Source of the DNA: Plasmodium brasilianum
Lineage: Eukaryota > Apicomplexa > Aconoidasida > Haemosporida > Plasmodiidae
Direction of reading: 5' to 3'
Assembly (NCBI RefSeq): GCF_023973825.1
Contig: NC_090124.1
Coordinates: 1,915,501-1,979,500 of the forward strand
DNA length: 64,000 bases
Below are positions 36,301 to 47,475 of this stretch, piece by piece. Under the pieces are notes generated by a model, which made no database searches, was not told the origin of the DNA, and saw only the letters and a program-made list of their open reading frames with translations. Made by a program: the position numbers and the translations under genes. Numbering within the stretch: the stretch's first letter is position 1; every line of letters starts with the position of its first letter.

Positions 36301-37444
36301 TATATATATGCGTAAACGTTTATTTAATTGTACACATAAGTAATACTTGAGTATACTTAATATTGTATGCATAATCGATAACACATGAAATATAAGTAAA
36401 ATCAAATTTAAAAGCGCAGGGAGTGTGTCAGCAAGTTAATTCTCATGGACATACAACAAAATTCATAGGAAACGAAAATATTACGAACATTTTAAAATTA
36501 TAATTTTACAAACTATATAATTTAAAAAAAAAAAAATGATAAATTTTTATTCTATTATTGCAAAAAAAAGTCTCACTTTACAATTTTTTGCTAAAATTAT
36601 AATTCTATTCAACAATTTACTAACCTTTTGAAAAGTACGGCTCATAAATTTGCGCATATGGCATTAATACATGAATTGTTCATGTTTTTTTTTTTTATTT
36701 TTATACTTTCGTTTGATTCGTAGCAAAAAAAATATTTATTTAAAAATAACTGTATTTACGTTCTATTAACAATTAAAAAAGGTAAAACTAATTAAACAAC
36801 TTAAAAAATTTTTAAATTGTAAAATTTATGCACTTTTTTTTTTTTTTCGTACGAATAGTATGTAATATTAAATTTATGTATTAATGAAAAATGCTAAACG
36901 TATAATTATAAACAATAACTCACCATTTCTGGTATGGTATCAAACAGTCTACTTACATTTATATATATAGTAGCAAAACACGATGAACGAAATAAGAGTT
37001 TATAAAATATATATAAAAGAATTGAATAAATGTACACCAAAAAACTTACAAAAAAAAAAAAAAAAAAATAGAGTAGTTAATTTCGAGTTACAGAAGTATT
37101 CCTAGAACTTTGGTAAGAGAACGGTAATTGTTTGAAGAGTTTTAACTCTCAAAATTTGAAAGGCTTGAACAAACGGAAAAAAAAAAGGAAAAAAAAGAAA
37201 AGAAAGGAAACAAAGAAAAGAAAGGAAAGGAAACAAAGAAAAGAAAGGAAAGGAAACAAAGAAAGGAAAGGAAACAAAGAAAGGAACGGAAAATAAGAAA
37301 AAGATTAGATGGGAAAAAAAAAGGAAAAAAAAACAAGCAAAGATTAAAAATGGATGGCTAAAAATGGAAAACTGAAAAAGGCACAAAACGATATTATTCC
37401 AAAAGGAAAAAAAAAAAAAAAGCAGAAATGAGCATGGTAGAGGA

Positions 37445-37514
37445 ATGAGCTCAAAAAAAAAGAAAATATCAGATGAAAAAGATCAGAGAATACATATATG
37501 CGTTAAGTTAAAAG
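37445..37514 (+). other. Possible short coding exon (low confidence)
   Basis: An ATG at 37445 opens a frame reading MSSKKKKISDEKDQRIHICV... and runs to a possible donor, G|GTACGC, at 37515. No convincing second exon is visible before the OAT stop at 37859, and the surroundings are purine-rich, so chance is a serious alternative. Confidence 0.2.
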
Positions 37515-37858
37515 GTACGCAGTAATAATGATACAACATAATACATAAGAAACGCACACAAACACATATATAATATATATATATATCCCTTTTAAAGAAA
37601 AATCAAATTTGGTAAAACGGTCTACTCACTTTATACTATAAGAAAAAAAAAAAAAAAAAGTTGAAAGTTAAAATGAAAAATTTGCTATTCCGTGGAAATA
37701 CTATACTACGTTTTATGTATATTTGTACATATGTTTATATATATAAATGTGTATTCTCAATTATTTACTCATTTTTCGCGTACATCGCTGGAGTATAACA
37801 CAAAGGTACTATTTTTTGTTACTAATAGGCTAGAGAGTACAAAAACATAGCACAACGT

Positions 37859-39103
37859 TTACAAATTATCGTCAAAATATTTAATCGTTTTTGAAATAAT
37901 TTGTATGCATTCATCTAACTGCTCCTTGGTAATACAAAGGGGAGGAGTTAAACGAACTGTTTTGTCATGCACAGACCTTGTAATAAGTCCATTTTCCTTT
38001 AATTTTAAGCAAATATCCCATACATTAATTATTTCATTTTTAAATTCAATGGCACACAACAAACCTCTTCCTCTAATTTCTCGAATAATTTTACTATCTT
38101 TTAATTCTCTTTTAAGTTCTTCTAAGAATGGTCCACCTAATTTTTCAGCATTTTCTGATAATTTTTCATTTATTAACACCTTCATTGATTCTACACATAT
38201 TGCAGCTGCAAGTGGATTACCTCCATAAGTTGATCCATGTTCACCAGGTTTTAAAACAAGCATTATATCATTATTTGCCAAAATAGCCGATATGGGATAA
38301 TGTCCACCTGATAATGCTTTACCAAGTAAAATAACGTCGGGTTTAACACCATAATGTTGGGTGCATAATAATTTACCTGTCCTACCTAACCCTGTCTGAA
38401 CTTCATCTGCTACAAATAATACATTATATTTTTTACATAATTTCTCAACACCTTTAAAATAATTATCAGATGGTAGAATAACACCTGCTTCCCCTTGTAT
38501 TGGTTCAACAACAAATGCACAAACATGTGGATCTTGTAAAGCTTGTTCTAAAGCTTCTAAATCATCATAAGGTATTTTAAGAAAATTTGGTACAAATGGA
38601 CCAAAATTATTTTTACATTTTTTATCTGTGGATGCAGATACACAACCTAATGTTCTTCCTGAAAAATTATTATTGCACACAATAATTTTTGCAGAATTTT
38701 CTGGAATTTTTTTTATTTCATATCCCCATTTCCTACATAACTTGTAAGCTGATTCATTTGCTTCTGCCCCTGTATTCATCATTAACACTTTATCATAACC
38801 AAATATACTTGTAAGAAATCGTTCACAAACACCTAGTGAATCACTAAAGAATGCCCTACTACATATTGTTAATTTTTTGGCCTGATTTATCATTGCATTC
38901 AAAATATCAGGATGACAATGTCCTTGATTTACTGATGAGTACGCTGACAAAAAGTCGTAGTACCTCCTATCTTCAATATCATATACAAACACACCTTTTC
39001 CTCTCTTTAAAACAACTGGAATTGGGTCATAATTGTGTGCTCCATAGGTTAATTCGTTGTTCATATAGTCCTGGCTACTCTTCAGATCCTTAACGAAGTC
39101 CAT
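37859..39103 (-). CDS. OAT: Ornithine aminotransferase
   Basis: Single exon of 414 residues from the ATG at 39103 (MDFVKDLKSSQDYMNNELTY), the usual Plasmodium length. It is a fold-type I PLP enzyme (class III aminotransferase) that transfers the delta-amino group of ornithine to 2-oxoglutarate, giving glutamate semialdehyde and glutamate in the cytosol. Visible marks: GHCHPDI (about 61); the NTGAEANESAYK cofactor loop (about 110-121); VEPIQGEAGV (about 199); DEVQTGLGRTG (about 233); the PLP lysine K262 in LLGKALSGGHYP; and GEHGSTYGGNPLA. Cys154 and Cys163 (GCVSASTDKKC) are present. In P. falciparum OAT this pair is known for redox regulation by thioredoxin. The gene is intact and strongly conserved. 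I see no organelle-targeting extension. Confidence 0.98.
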   Translation of the reverse strand: MDFVKDLKSSQDYMNNELTYGAHNYDPIPVVLKRGKGVFVYDIEDRRYYDFLSAYSSVNQGHCHPDILNAMINQAKKLTICSRAFFSDSLGVCERFLTSIFGYDKVLMMNTGAEANESAYKLCRKWGYEIKKIPENSAKIIVCNNNFSGRTLGCVSASTDKKCKNNFGPFVPNFLKIPYDDLEALEQALQDPHVCAFVVEPIQGEAGVILPSDNYFKGVEKLCKKYNVLFVADEVQTGLGRTGKLLCTQHYGVKPDVILLGKALSGGHYPISAILANNDIMLVLKPGEHGSTYGGNPLAAAICVESMKVLINEKLSENAEKLGGPFLEELKRELKDSKIIREIRGRGLLCAIEFKNEIINVWDICLKLKENGLITRSVHDKTVRLTPPLCITKEQLDECIQIISKTIKYFDDNL

Positions 39104-39649
39104 TTTGTTCTGCACTGTTCATAAAAAAAAAACAAATAATTTAAATTAATATAAAAACAGGAAAAAAATAATAATAAAACACATGCACGCTGCTCCCACA
39201 TAAATTATTTATGCATCCTTCGTACGTGTACATACTATTTTGTATATAAATTGTATGTTATAAGGTATTTAAAGAATAACCCCCATATTTTGTTTGCATA
39301 AATCAAATAGGTACTGGAAGGTGCATTCAATTTATTCATTTAACAAAAATGATCGACACATAATATATTATGAACGTATAGCTATTTTTAAAAAAAAACA
39401 TTGCATGTTCATAAATTTTCAAAAAAAAATAAAATAAAATAATAAAATACAATAAAAAATAAAATAAGCTCTTCCAGTTTATTTGGATCGAATGAATTTT
39501 TTTACAATACTATTTTTAAAATCATAAATACATGAATAAAATAATAAAAAAAAAAAAAAAAAACCTAAAAATGTAGATGCATAAATATGTTAAAATACAA
39601 TTTACATAACGACATAGTGCACAATAATAAAATATTCTACATATATGTA

Positions 39650-39707
<58 letters not shown>

Positions 39708-41781
39708 ATGTACCCTGTACTTATATTTTGTATGGGCATAATAGTTTATATTATTCACGTCGGAATACTTACTTTTTAACGAATAAAAACGTTTTAATAA
39801 TAATGGTATTAAAATATTTAAGAGAAATATATCCTAACTACGGAATATGTTGAACTCGGGGTTCGTGTATTCAAAAAATAATTAAAGTTTGTGTAACTAT
39901 ACAAAACTGTATCCTTTAAATATTTTTTTTCATGTGCACAGATTGAAAAAACCTTAAAAAAAAAAAATAAAAACAAAAAAATAAAAACAAAAAAATTAAA
40001 ACAAAAAAATTAAAATAAAAAAAATAAAAACAAAAAAATTAAAATAAAAAAATGAATTAATAAAAAAATAAAACAGATAAGCAAAAAGGAGCAGAACGGT
40101 AAAATGTATAAAATAGCAACAATAAATTAAATTTATAATTAAGCAGTAAAAAGAGTATTTGCTCTATTATCTTATCATATAAATGTATACTGGTTTTACG
40201 ACAAATGATATAGATACCTGATTTCTGTTTTGCTTTTATTATTTCTATTAAGAAGAAGTATAAGTTAAATGTATTATTATATTTTAAAATAATGTATGTG
40301 TATTTAATGATAAAATAATTGCTTTCTCATATTCCTATAATAAGAAGCAGTAGTGGTGATTTGACAAGTATGTTTTTTAAGTATAAAAAGTTTGATTCAA
40401 TCAGTTTAAATTGTTTTCAATAATTTTTATTATCTTTGTTAAATTGGAAAAAAAAAAAAAAAAAAAAAAAAAGCATATTAAAAATGTGAAATTCATAAAA
40501 AATAAGTTTTAAAAAAGTTTAACAAAGATCATTTTTAAATTTAGGAATAAAAATATATATTATAATATATATGTATATATATATTTATTTATATGTATTA
40601 TATATATTTATAATTCAAATATTGAATAAATCAGGCAAAAAAAAAAAGTGTGTCATTTTTGTTCATTTTACCTTGTACATGTTATTTTCATATTCTGCAA
40701 AGGTATATAATAACAGCTCAGATTATAGGGATTTTTATTATAATATTTTTTTATTTTTTGCATGTACCGTAGTATGCTTAATTAGATATTTTAATAAAAT
40801 TGCTATGTATGATATTACTAAACAAAAATAATATCAAATGTTTACTAGGTATTTTCATAATTACTCTAATGTGATCTAGGAATTACATGCACCAGTCAGG
40901 TAGATAATAATAACATGAAATAAAGCAATAGCATATCTCCCCCATTAACCTCAAAATATATATTTTCGTATGAAAGCAAGAATTTTTTTCTTAATTTGTT
41001 TATATTATACATAATATATAAACGCTTAAATTTATGAATTTACGAATGTACAAGTACATATTTGAATAAATAAAATTACAGAATTATGTACGAGTAAAAC
41101 AAGCACGAGTTTTTCATAAGATAATAGTATACGATTATTATGTCGCATATATATTTGATCAACTCTTAGTCGAATAAAAAATGAATTTGTATAATATATT
41201 ATATTTATTAATATATTAAAAAAAAAGAAAAAAAAAGTTTGTTTTTTCTCTTTTATTTTTCAAGCATAAGTATAAAACTGATATCCTTGTTTCGCCCGTA
41301 CGTGAATATATCAGGTATATATATATATATATATATGTATATATAATATATATATGTATTTACGTCGTTTTAGTTATGTAATGGGAGCAAAGAAATTATT
41401 ACTCCTTCCAGCAGTTCTTATATTTACGGCATGATATATATGTATATATATATGTATATACTTGTAAATTTTTATTTGAACGTACATATAATTGTAAGCA
41501 TGTACAAATGGAGCACTTTAGTTATTCTTTTATTAAAAGTAGCTTTGATTATCCTTTTTTTTTTTTTTAATATCTTTGAAAAGATATGTAATAAAATAAT
41601 AGTATGTAAATGTACAATTTATAGTTTAAGGTAAAATAAAATAATCCTTAAAAATATTCTAAGAAAAATAATTTACAGCTATTGTCATTTTATTCTAATT
41701 TACTTAATAGTAAATAGGTATTTAGGAGCAGCATAAAGAGAACATTTTGAAGTGAAAAAAGCTTTATAATAATATTTACAA

Positions 41782-41813
<32 letters not shown>

Positions 41814-42408
41814 CTTTTAAAAAGACCGATACAATAAAATATATAGCTGGTATCACCATTTATGATTCTGGAATATAAGAAATGAATTTTTTCTGTTTCG
41901 CTAGTTTAAGCTTTTAAAATTTTTTTGCATTTTTTTATAATTTTCCTTTTAATGAGGTATTTGTTTTTTATACGTACATAATTAAATATATGTATATTTA
42001 TGTTTGCGTTCGCCAATATACGATTACATTTTTATATACACGCTCATGCATGTTCACATGTATGTATATATATAGATATATACACAATGCGCAAAAAAAA
42101 AAAATAAGATGGCAGAGTTATGTGTATATATATATATATATATCGTATAAGGCCCATAGCAATGGTGAAACGTTGGGGTGTTTTTTGTTCATGTTAGGGA
42201 AAAAACAATGATTGAATAAAAAAAGCAATAAAATAATAATATTTTTGAAAAAATAAGATAAAGAAATATGAAAATATGCAAATGAATATGTAACAAAAAG
42301 AATATAATAACTACATAAATAGGTAAATATATACGTATATATGTAAAAACATAAATACATACATAAATAACCAAATAAATATGTAAATAGGGAGAAGCAC
42401 AAAAGTGC
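39104..42408. other. Large intergenic region upstream of OAT
   Basis: 3.3 kb between OAT (-) and CCT6 (-), about 80-85% A+T. Contains TA runs (39656-39702, about 41315-41350), an AAAAACAAAAAAATAAA array (about 39955-40060), poly-A (40449-40472), poly-T (about 41787-41813) and short open frames full of Tyr/Ile that come from the TA runs. A 17-codon ATG frame at about 41380 and a 44-codon frame ending near 41634 were not accepted as genes. It should hold the OAT promoter. Confidence 0.7.
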
Positions 42409-42797
42409 CTACTTTTCTTCACCCATAGATTTTCCAGCTCTTATAATTTCGTCTACTAAAAGAATTTGTTGTGATATAGCCGTTGCAATTGACAGAATTT
42501 GTTTCTTTACACAATAGTTGTCGTATATTCCTAAAAAGGGGGTGTAAAAGGAAGAAATAAAATGTTATTTAGTAAAGACCCCTATACAGTGAATGCCATT
42601 TAGTATAGGACATCTAATAAATGGCTTTTCCTTTTTAGTGAACCATCCAGAAGAATGTAACGAACGCTAGCGTAAGAAGGCAGAACGTGTACGGGCAGGG
42701 TAACGTTTGCGTTGTTTCTTCTTGTTTTGCATTATTCTATTTTATTAATTATTTTGCTTTGTTTTATTTATTTATTTTATTTTATTTTATTTTATTT

Positions 42798-42879
<82 letters not shown>

Positions 42880-44495
42880 ATTTATTTTTTTACTTTATTT
42901 ATTTTTTCCCCTGCCCGCCACCATTCACGCTTCCAGTGTTCACTTTGCCCGTCCAACTTTTGAATTGGACAGTATCGTTTATTACCCTTCAAGTGGGCCA
43001 GGATTGGCTCACCGGTATCCAAGTCGACCCCTAGGGGTTGGGAGGGGTCCTCGTTGTACTTATCAATCACATTGAACAGCGTTTGATGAATATCTAGTCC
43101 GCTATTTTCTAAGAGTATCTTGGGTATATTTAATAGACTATTAGCATATATATCAAAGGCAAATTTTTGTTTTCCTTTAATTTTTTTTTCTTCTTCTTTT
43201 AATTTGCAATACGCCATAATTTCAAATGCACCTGCCCCAGATATAACACAGTTATCTTCAATGGCATTTTTAATACTTCTAAGTCCATCTCTAATAGCAT
43301 CTTTTATTTGTTTAATAGTATAATCATTTGGTGCTTGAATAAATAAAGAGCAGCTTTTTGGGTTTTTCACTTCTTCAATGAAGGTATATTTTTCATCATT
43401 TATACATATTTCATATACTAATCCAGCATAACCAACATCTTCCTCCGTCAAATCGTACACATTATTACATGCATTACCACCACAACATAAAATTATTCTT
43501 TCTAAATTTCTTCTTTTTATTCTTCTTAATGCCATGATATTTTCCTTAGCTAATAAATCTAAACTAATTGGATCAATACCTTTTTGATTGAATACAGCAA
43601 AATTATATAATTCATTATTTTCTTTAAATTTCTTTTCGATCAACATTTTTTTTAATTCTATAATTTTTTTTACTTTATCATCGGTAAATTTTCTTTCAGA
43701 TTCCACTAATTTACTTCTGTCCTCAGCATTAGAATAGACAAAAGAAGAAAACACTTCACTTTTTTCATATTCTAGACTAACATTTAAAACTAATATAAAA
43801 CATTTCGTTAATTTACTTGGCATGTTAGGATGCCTACAACCATGATCTAGTACCATTCCTCTAATTAGTTTCGTGTTTATACTCATATTTCTTTTTATAT
43901 CTATTATTTCGATCATATGTAAATCTATTTGTTTCTCTGGATTATATATTATCTTAATACTCTCTACTAGATCATCCGCCAACTTGTCGGCTAATGCTAT
44001 CGGTAATTTCGTTCGCACACAAGTTTTAGCAACGTTATATAGTAATTCTTTATCGAACTTCTTTTCTATATGTAATGGTATTTTCATACTCTCTAACACA
44101 TCTAATAGAATTGCTTTAACAGAATCAAAACCTTGTGTTATAATACGTGGATGAATACTTTCATAGATGATATACTTTTCCGACAAATATATTAACGATG
44201 TGGCTACAATAAGATTACTACTAGACCCATCTCCTAAATTTTCATCAATACTTGAGCATATCCTACTTAACATACTAGCTGTAGGATGTTGAATCATCAT
44301 TTCGTTCAAAAGAACGTTTCCATCCTTTGTTATTTTTATTGCTCCAGAACTGCTCACTAACATTTTGTAGCTTCCTTTTGGTCCTAAGTTGCTCTTTATT
44401 ATTTCGTACATTCCCTTACTTGCATTGATGTTTGTAAGAAGTACATTCGTCGATCGTAGGCTGTCCGCCTTTCTATTCAGCAAGTGGATGGACAT
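42409..44495 (-). CDS. CCT6: T-complex protein 1 subunit zeta (CCT6)
   Basis: Two exons: 44495-42986 and 42530-42409 (GT..AG, phase 1), 543 residues. The ATG at 44495 ([13 protein letters not shown]) matches the family start. This is one of the eight subunits of the cytosolic CCT/TRiC chaperonin, which folds actin, tubulin and other clients using ATP. Visible marks: [12 protein letters not shown] (about 36-47), [55 protein letters not shown] (typical of zeta), [23 protein letters not shown] and, in exon 2, YDNYCVKKQ and [10 protein letters not shown]. The phosphate loop reads GDGSSSN at 88-94 where most CCT subunits have GDGTTSN, a conservative Thr-to-Ser change at the ATPase site. The intron carries a poly-T tract of about 75 bases. 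Confidence 0.97.
42800..42874 (+). repeat. 75-base poly-T tract in the CCT6 intron
   Basis: An uninterrupted T-run, preceded by TTTTA units, inside intron 1 of the minus-strand CCT6 gene (poly-A in the transcript). Its length in the assembly should be treated with caution. Confidence 0.95.
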
Positions 44496-45121
44496 CTGAG
44501 ATATAAGGAGAAGAAAAAAAGGAGGGGTGGTGGTGGTGTATTCACAGTCCTTTATTCTATTTGTACACAATGTGCATGCCCCGAAGGTATATAAGTATAC
44601 ATACACGTGCGTATGTACTCTTGCATTTGCGTATTCACGCACTTACGTACTCATATATTTATTACGTCTTCGTATGTGCATTACAACTTCGTCAACTCAA
44701 CAAAGCAGAAATGACAAAACGCAGTTACACAAAATGATCATAAAGAGAGACTGGCAAGCAAGCACAAAGAACAGCAAAAAAAAAAAAAAAAGCAACGTGC
44801 ATTGATATTCTGTAATTTATATATGTAAATGTATCATAAATAGTGTCGAAGATGTGGTTCATATTTGTTCTTTCTCAAAATGTGCATACAACGGTAGAGA
44901 TAGTTTACGCTCCAGTTGGTTATGTACTACATACAAAACGTGAACACAAAAAATGTATAAAATGAGGGCACACAGAGAATGCACTTAAATAAACCTCTTG
45001 TTAATTGTGTTCTTAGGACTTACCTTCACAATTTATTACAAGAAAAAATGGGAAATGGAAAAAAAAAAATAGAGTTGAAATGAAAAAAAATAGAGAACAA
45101 ATGAAAGAAAAATAGAGAAGA

Positions 45122-45370
45122 AATGGAAAAAATATAGAGAAGAAATGGAAAAAATATAGAGAAGAAATGGAAAAAATATAGAGAAGAAATGGAAAAAATA
45201 TAGAGAAGAAATGGAAAAAATATAGAGAAGAAATGGAAAAAATATAGAGAAGAAATGGAAAAAATATAGAGAAGAAATGGAAAAAATATAGAGATGAAAT
45301 GGAAAAAATATAGAGTTGAAATGGAAAAAATATAGAGAAGAAATAGAAAAAATATAGAGAAGAAATGGAA
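45122..45370 (+). repeat. 21-bp tandem repeat
   Basis: About twelve copies of AATGGAAAAAATATAGAGAAG, degenerating at both ends. Purine-rich on the + strand and non-coding (the unit contains TAG in frame). Confidence 0.9.
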
Positions 45371-45700
45371 AAAAAAAAATACTGTTAATCAGTATGAAGT
45401 AGTTTCAAAAAGGGGGAAATAAAAAAAACCTGTGGAACTGTGGTTTAATTTTTCTCTTATATTAATTACATAAATTTTAAAAGGGAAATTTATTAAACCG
45501 AAATTAAACCAAGATATTGCTTTATTGTATTTTTCTAATTTATTTTATTTTTTTAGTTTATTTTATTTTTCTACTTTATTTTATTTTTTTACTTTATTTT
45601 ATTTTTTTACTTTATTTTTTTACTTTATTTTATTTTTTTGCTTTAATTTATTTTTTTACTTTATTTTTATTTTATTTTATTTCGTTTTTTTATTTTTTAT

Positions 45701-45702
<2 letters not shown>

Positions 45703-45773
<71 letters not shown>
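45703..45773 (+). repeat. 71-base poly-T tract
   Basis: Uninterrupted T-run following TTTTTA-type repeats (about 45535-45700). Assembly length is uncertain. Confidence 0.95.
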
Positions 45774-45775
<2 letters not shown>

Positions 45776-46202
45776 TTTTGTATTTTTGCAAAACTGTCAA
45801 TGTATGAGTTTCTAATTTGTTGCATTGAAGTTTCTGTACTCTAATTTTATCCGAAATATAGAACAAGCGAAAAAGAGTGGACATGAGAAGAAACTTCCAG
45901 AGAACACAATACAGACGTATGCGCTGTTATGAGCTCTAATTAAATATATAAATGTACATACGTATATTTATGTATACATATTGTATACATGTTGTTTACA
46001 CGTAGGTTGTTCATGCTCCCATTTGCAAAAACACTCCGTTCAATATTATATTTTATTTTCAATCATTTTGCTTGAAGAATGAGAAAAAAAGAAAAAAAGA
46101 AAAAGAAAAAAAGAAAAAGAAAAAAAGAAAAAGAAAAAAAAAAAGAAAAAAAAAAAAAGAAAAATGTCGTTCTATTTGTAGAAAATTAATTTTCATTTAT
46201 TC

Positions 46203-46427
46203 TTAAAAGCATTTTTTTCCATATAATTTATATACGCATGACAATATATCATATAAGAAAAAAAAAAAAATTTGCCCACTTGGGATACCAATACTAGTAA
46301 TACAATTAATATGAATAAGTAGCAGGACAGCAATGGCAATAAAATGAAATATCTCATATTTATGTGAAAAAATTTGCTTTTTTTTGTACGACTCCCCAAC
46401 CTTTGGTACCACTTGAAGTATAAACAT
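46203..46427 (-). CDS. Possible small membrane protein, hypothetical
   Basis: An ATG at 46427 opens 74 codons beginning MFILQVVPKVGESYKKKQIF. One hydrophobic stretch (FIAIAVLLLIHINCITSI) would make a membrane helix. Base composition at the start (46380-46427) is less AT-rich than the surroundings, which favours coding. Against it, the frame runs through a poly-T tract (46259-46270), and an overlapping frame is also hydrophobic. I do not recognise a family. It lies on the same strand as CCT6 and the acidic protein. Confidence 0.3.
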   Translation of the reverse strand: MFILQVVPKVGESYKKKQIFSHKYEIFHFIAIAVLLLIHINCITSIGIPSGQIFFFFLYDILSCVYKLYGKKCF

Positions 46428-47475
46428 AGATGAGTGTATTTTGTTGATTTAACACAAGGTATGTTTTAATTTTTTAATTTTTTTTTTTTTCCTGTATCCC
46501 TATTTATCCTATACAAATATATGTGTACATGTGTACACATTTTTGATTTCCTCTCACAATACATGAAAATAAAAGGCTGAATATAGTACCCATTCACCCG
46601 TTTTTTCATCCTCTATACGTACATATACAAGGGTGCACAAATACATAGAGATAAATATGCTTGCATTGGTAGTTTTTCCTATTACTTTTATGCTTCTTTT
46701 AATTTTTTATATTTACCACGACATAGAGTAAATTCTCACATAATTATAAATAACTTCATTCACATGTTATGCATTGATATTAGGTCCAAATCAGTTTTTT
46801 TTTTTTTTTTTTTTTTTTTTCCGTTCCTTTTAAATATTTAGAATTATAATGCTATGTATAAACCATATAAATTGATAAATTGGCAAGTCAAGAAGATGAC
46901 GAGTGGCCATATAATATATACATATATATATACATATACATATATATATATATATATATACATATACATACACTAACTTCCAACTACTTTGTATAACGGA
47001 AGACGGCATTTTATTTTAACGGTTAAGTTCAGAAAGTATTATATTTTTAATTTTAATGAAATATTAAAGGCATTATATAAACGTTGTTAACATAATAAAT
47101 CCAAAAGAAAATAAAGCTGGAAAAGGGGGGGGGAGGAAAGGGAAAAGAACCATTTTTGATTAAAATAAATGATGAGTAATTAAAGCAGCTTCAACATATA
47201 AATGAACGTTTAAAAAGAAAAAAAAAAAAAAAAAATTTATACACAAAAGAATTGTTACTATGAGATGAGCAAATAAAAAAAAGAAAAAAAAAAAAAAAAA
47301 AAAAAGAGTAATACACATTACTGTTATTAAAAGGGAAAATTGTGCTACCATAGTGTATAGTTGATGAAGATGCAAAAAAGGTAAATGTGTGTATGTTAGT
47401 ATTATGTACATACTACTTATGTACTAAGAATGTAAGTATATACGTGTATTTGAGTGATGGCATTACATTTTCTCC

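Larger units (their letters stand above)
35990..37858. other. Intergenic region between COG8-like gene and ornithine aminotransferase
   Basis: Contains a repeat built from GTAAGAGTTTTATGCA and TACGTAAG units (about 36105-36300), several poly-A/poly-T tracts, a purine-rich GAAAAGAAAGGAAACAAA array (37168-37295) and one + strand open segment listed separately. It carries the COG8-like promoter and the OAT 3' UTR. Confidence 0.7.
44496..47475. other. Intergenic region upstream of CCT6
   Basis: Contains a 21-bp repeat (45122-45370), TTTTA units leading into a 71-base poly-T tract (45703-45773), AAAAAG-type arrays (46080-46165), poly-T (about 46796-46820) and TA runs (46912-46962). A 74-codon membrane-protein-like frame is listed separately. 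Otherwise no gene is seen. Confidence 0.7.

Noticed and set aside
40571..40831. 86-codon + strand frame upstream of OAT
   Set aside because: Tyr/Ile-rich start comes from TA repeats, low-complexity AT sequence throughout, and no splice or family support.
41383..41634. Short + frames (MGAKKLLLLPAVLIFTA and a 44-codon membrane-like frame)
   Set aside because: Too short, interrupted by a poly-T tract, and no continuation was found.
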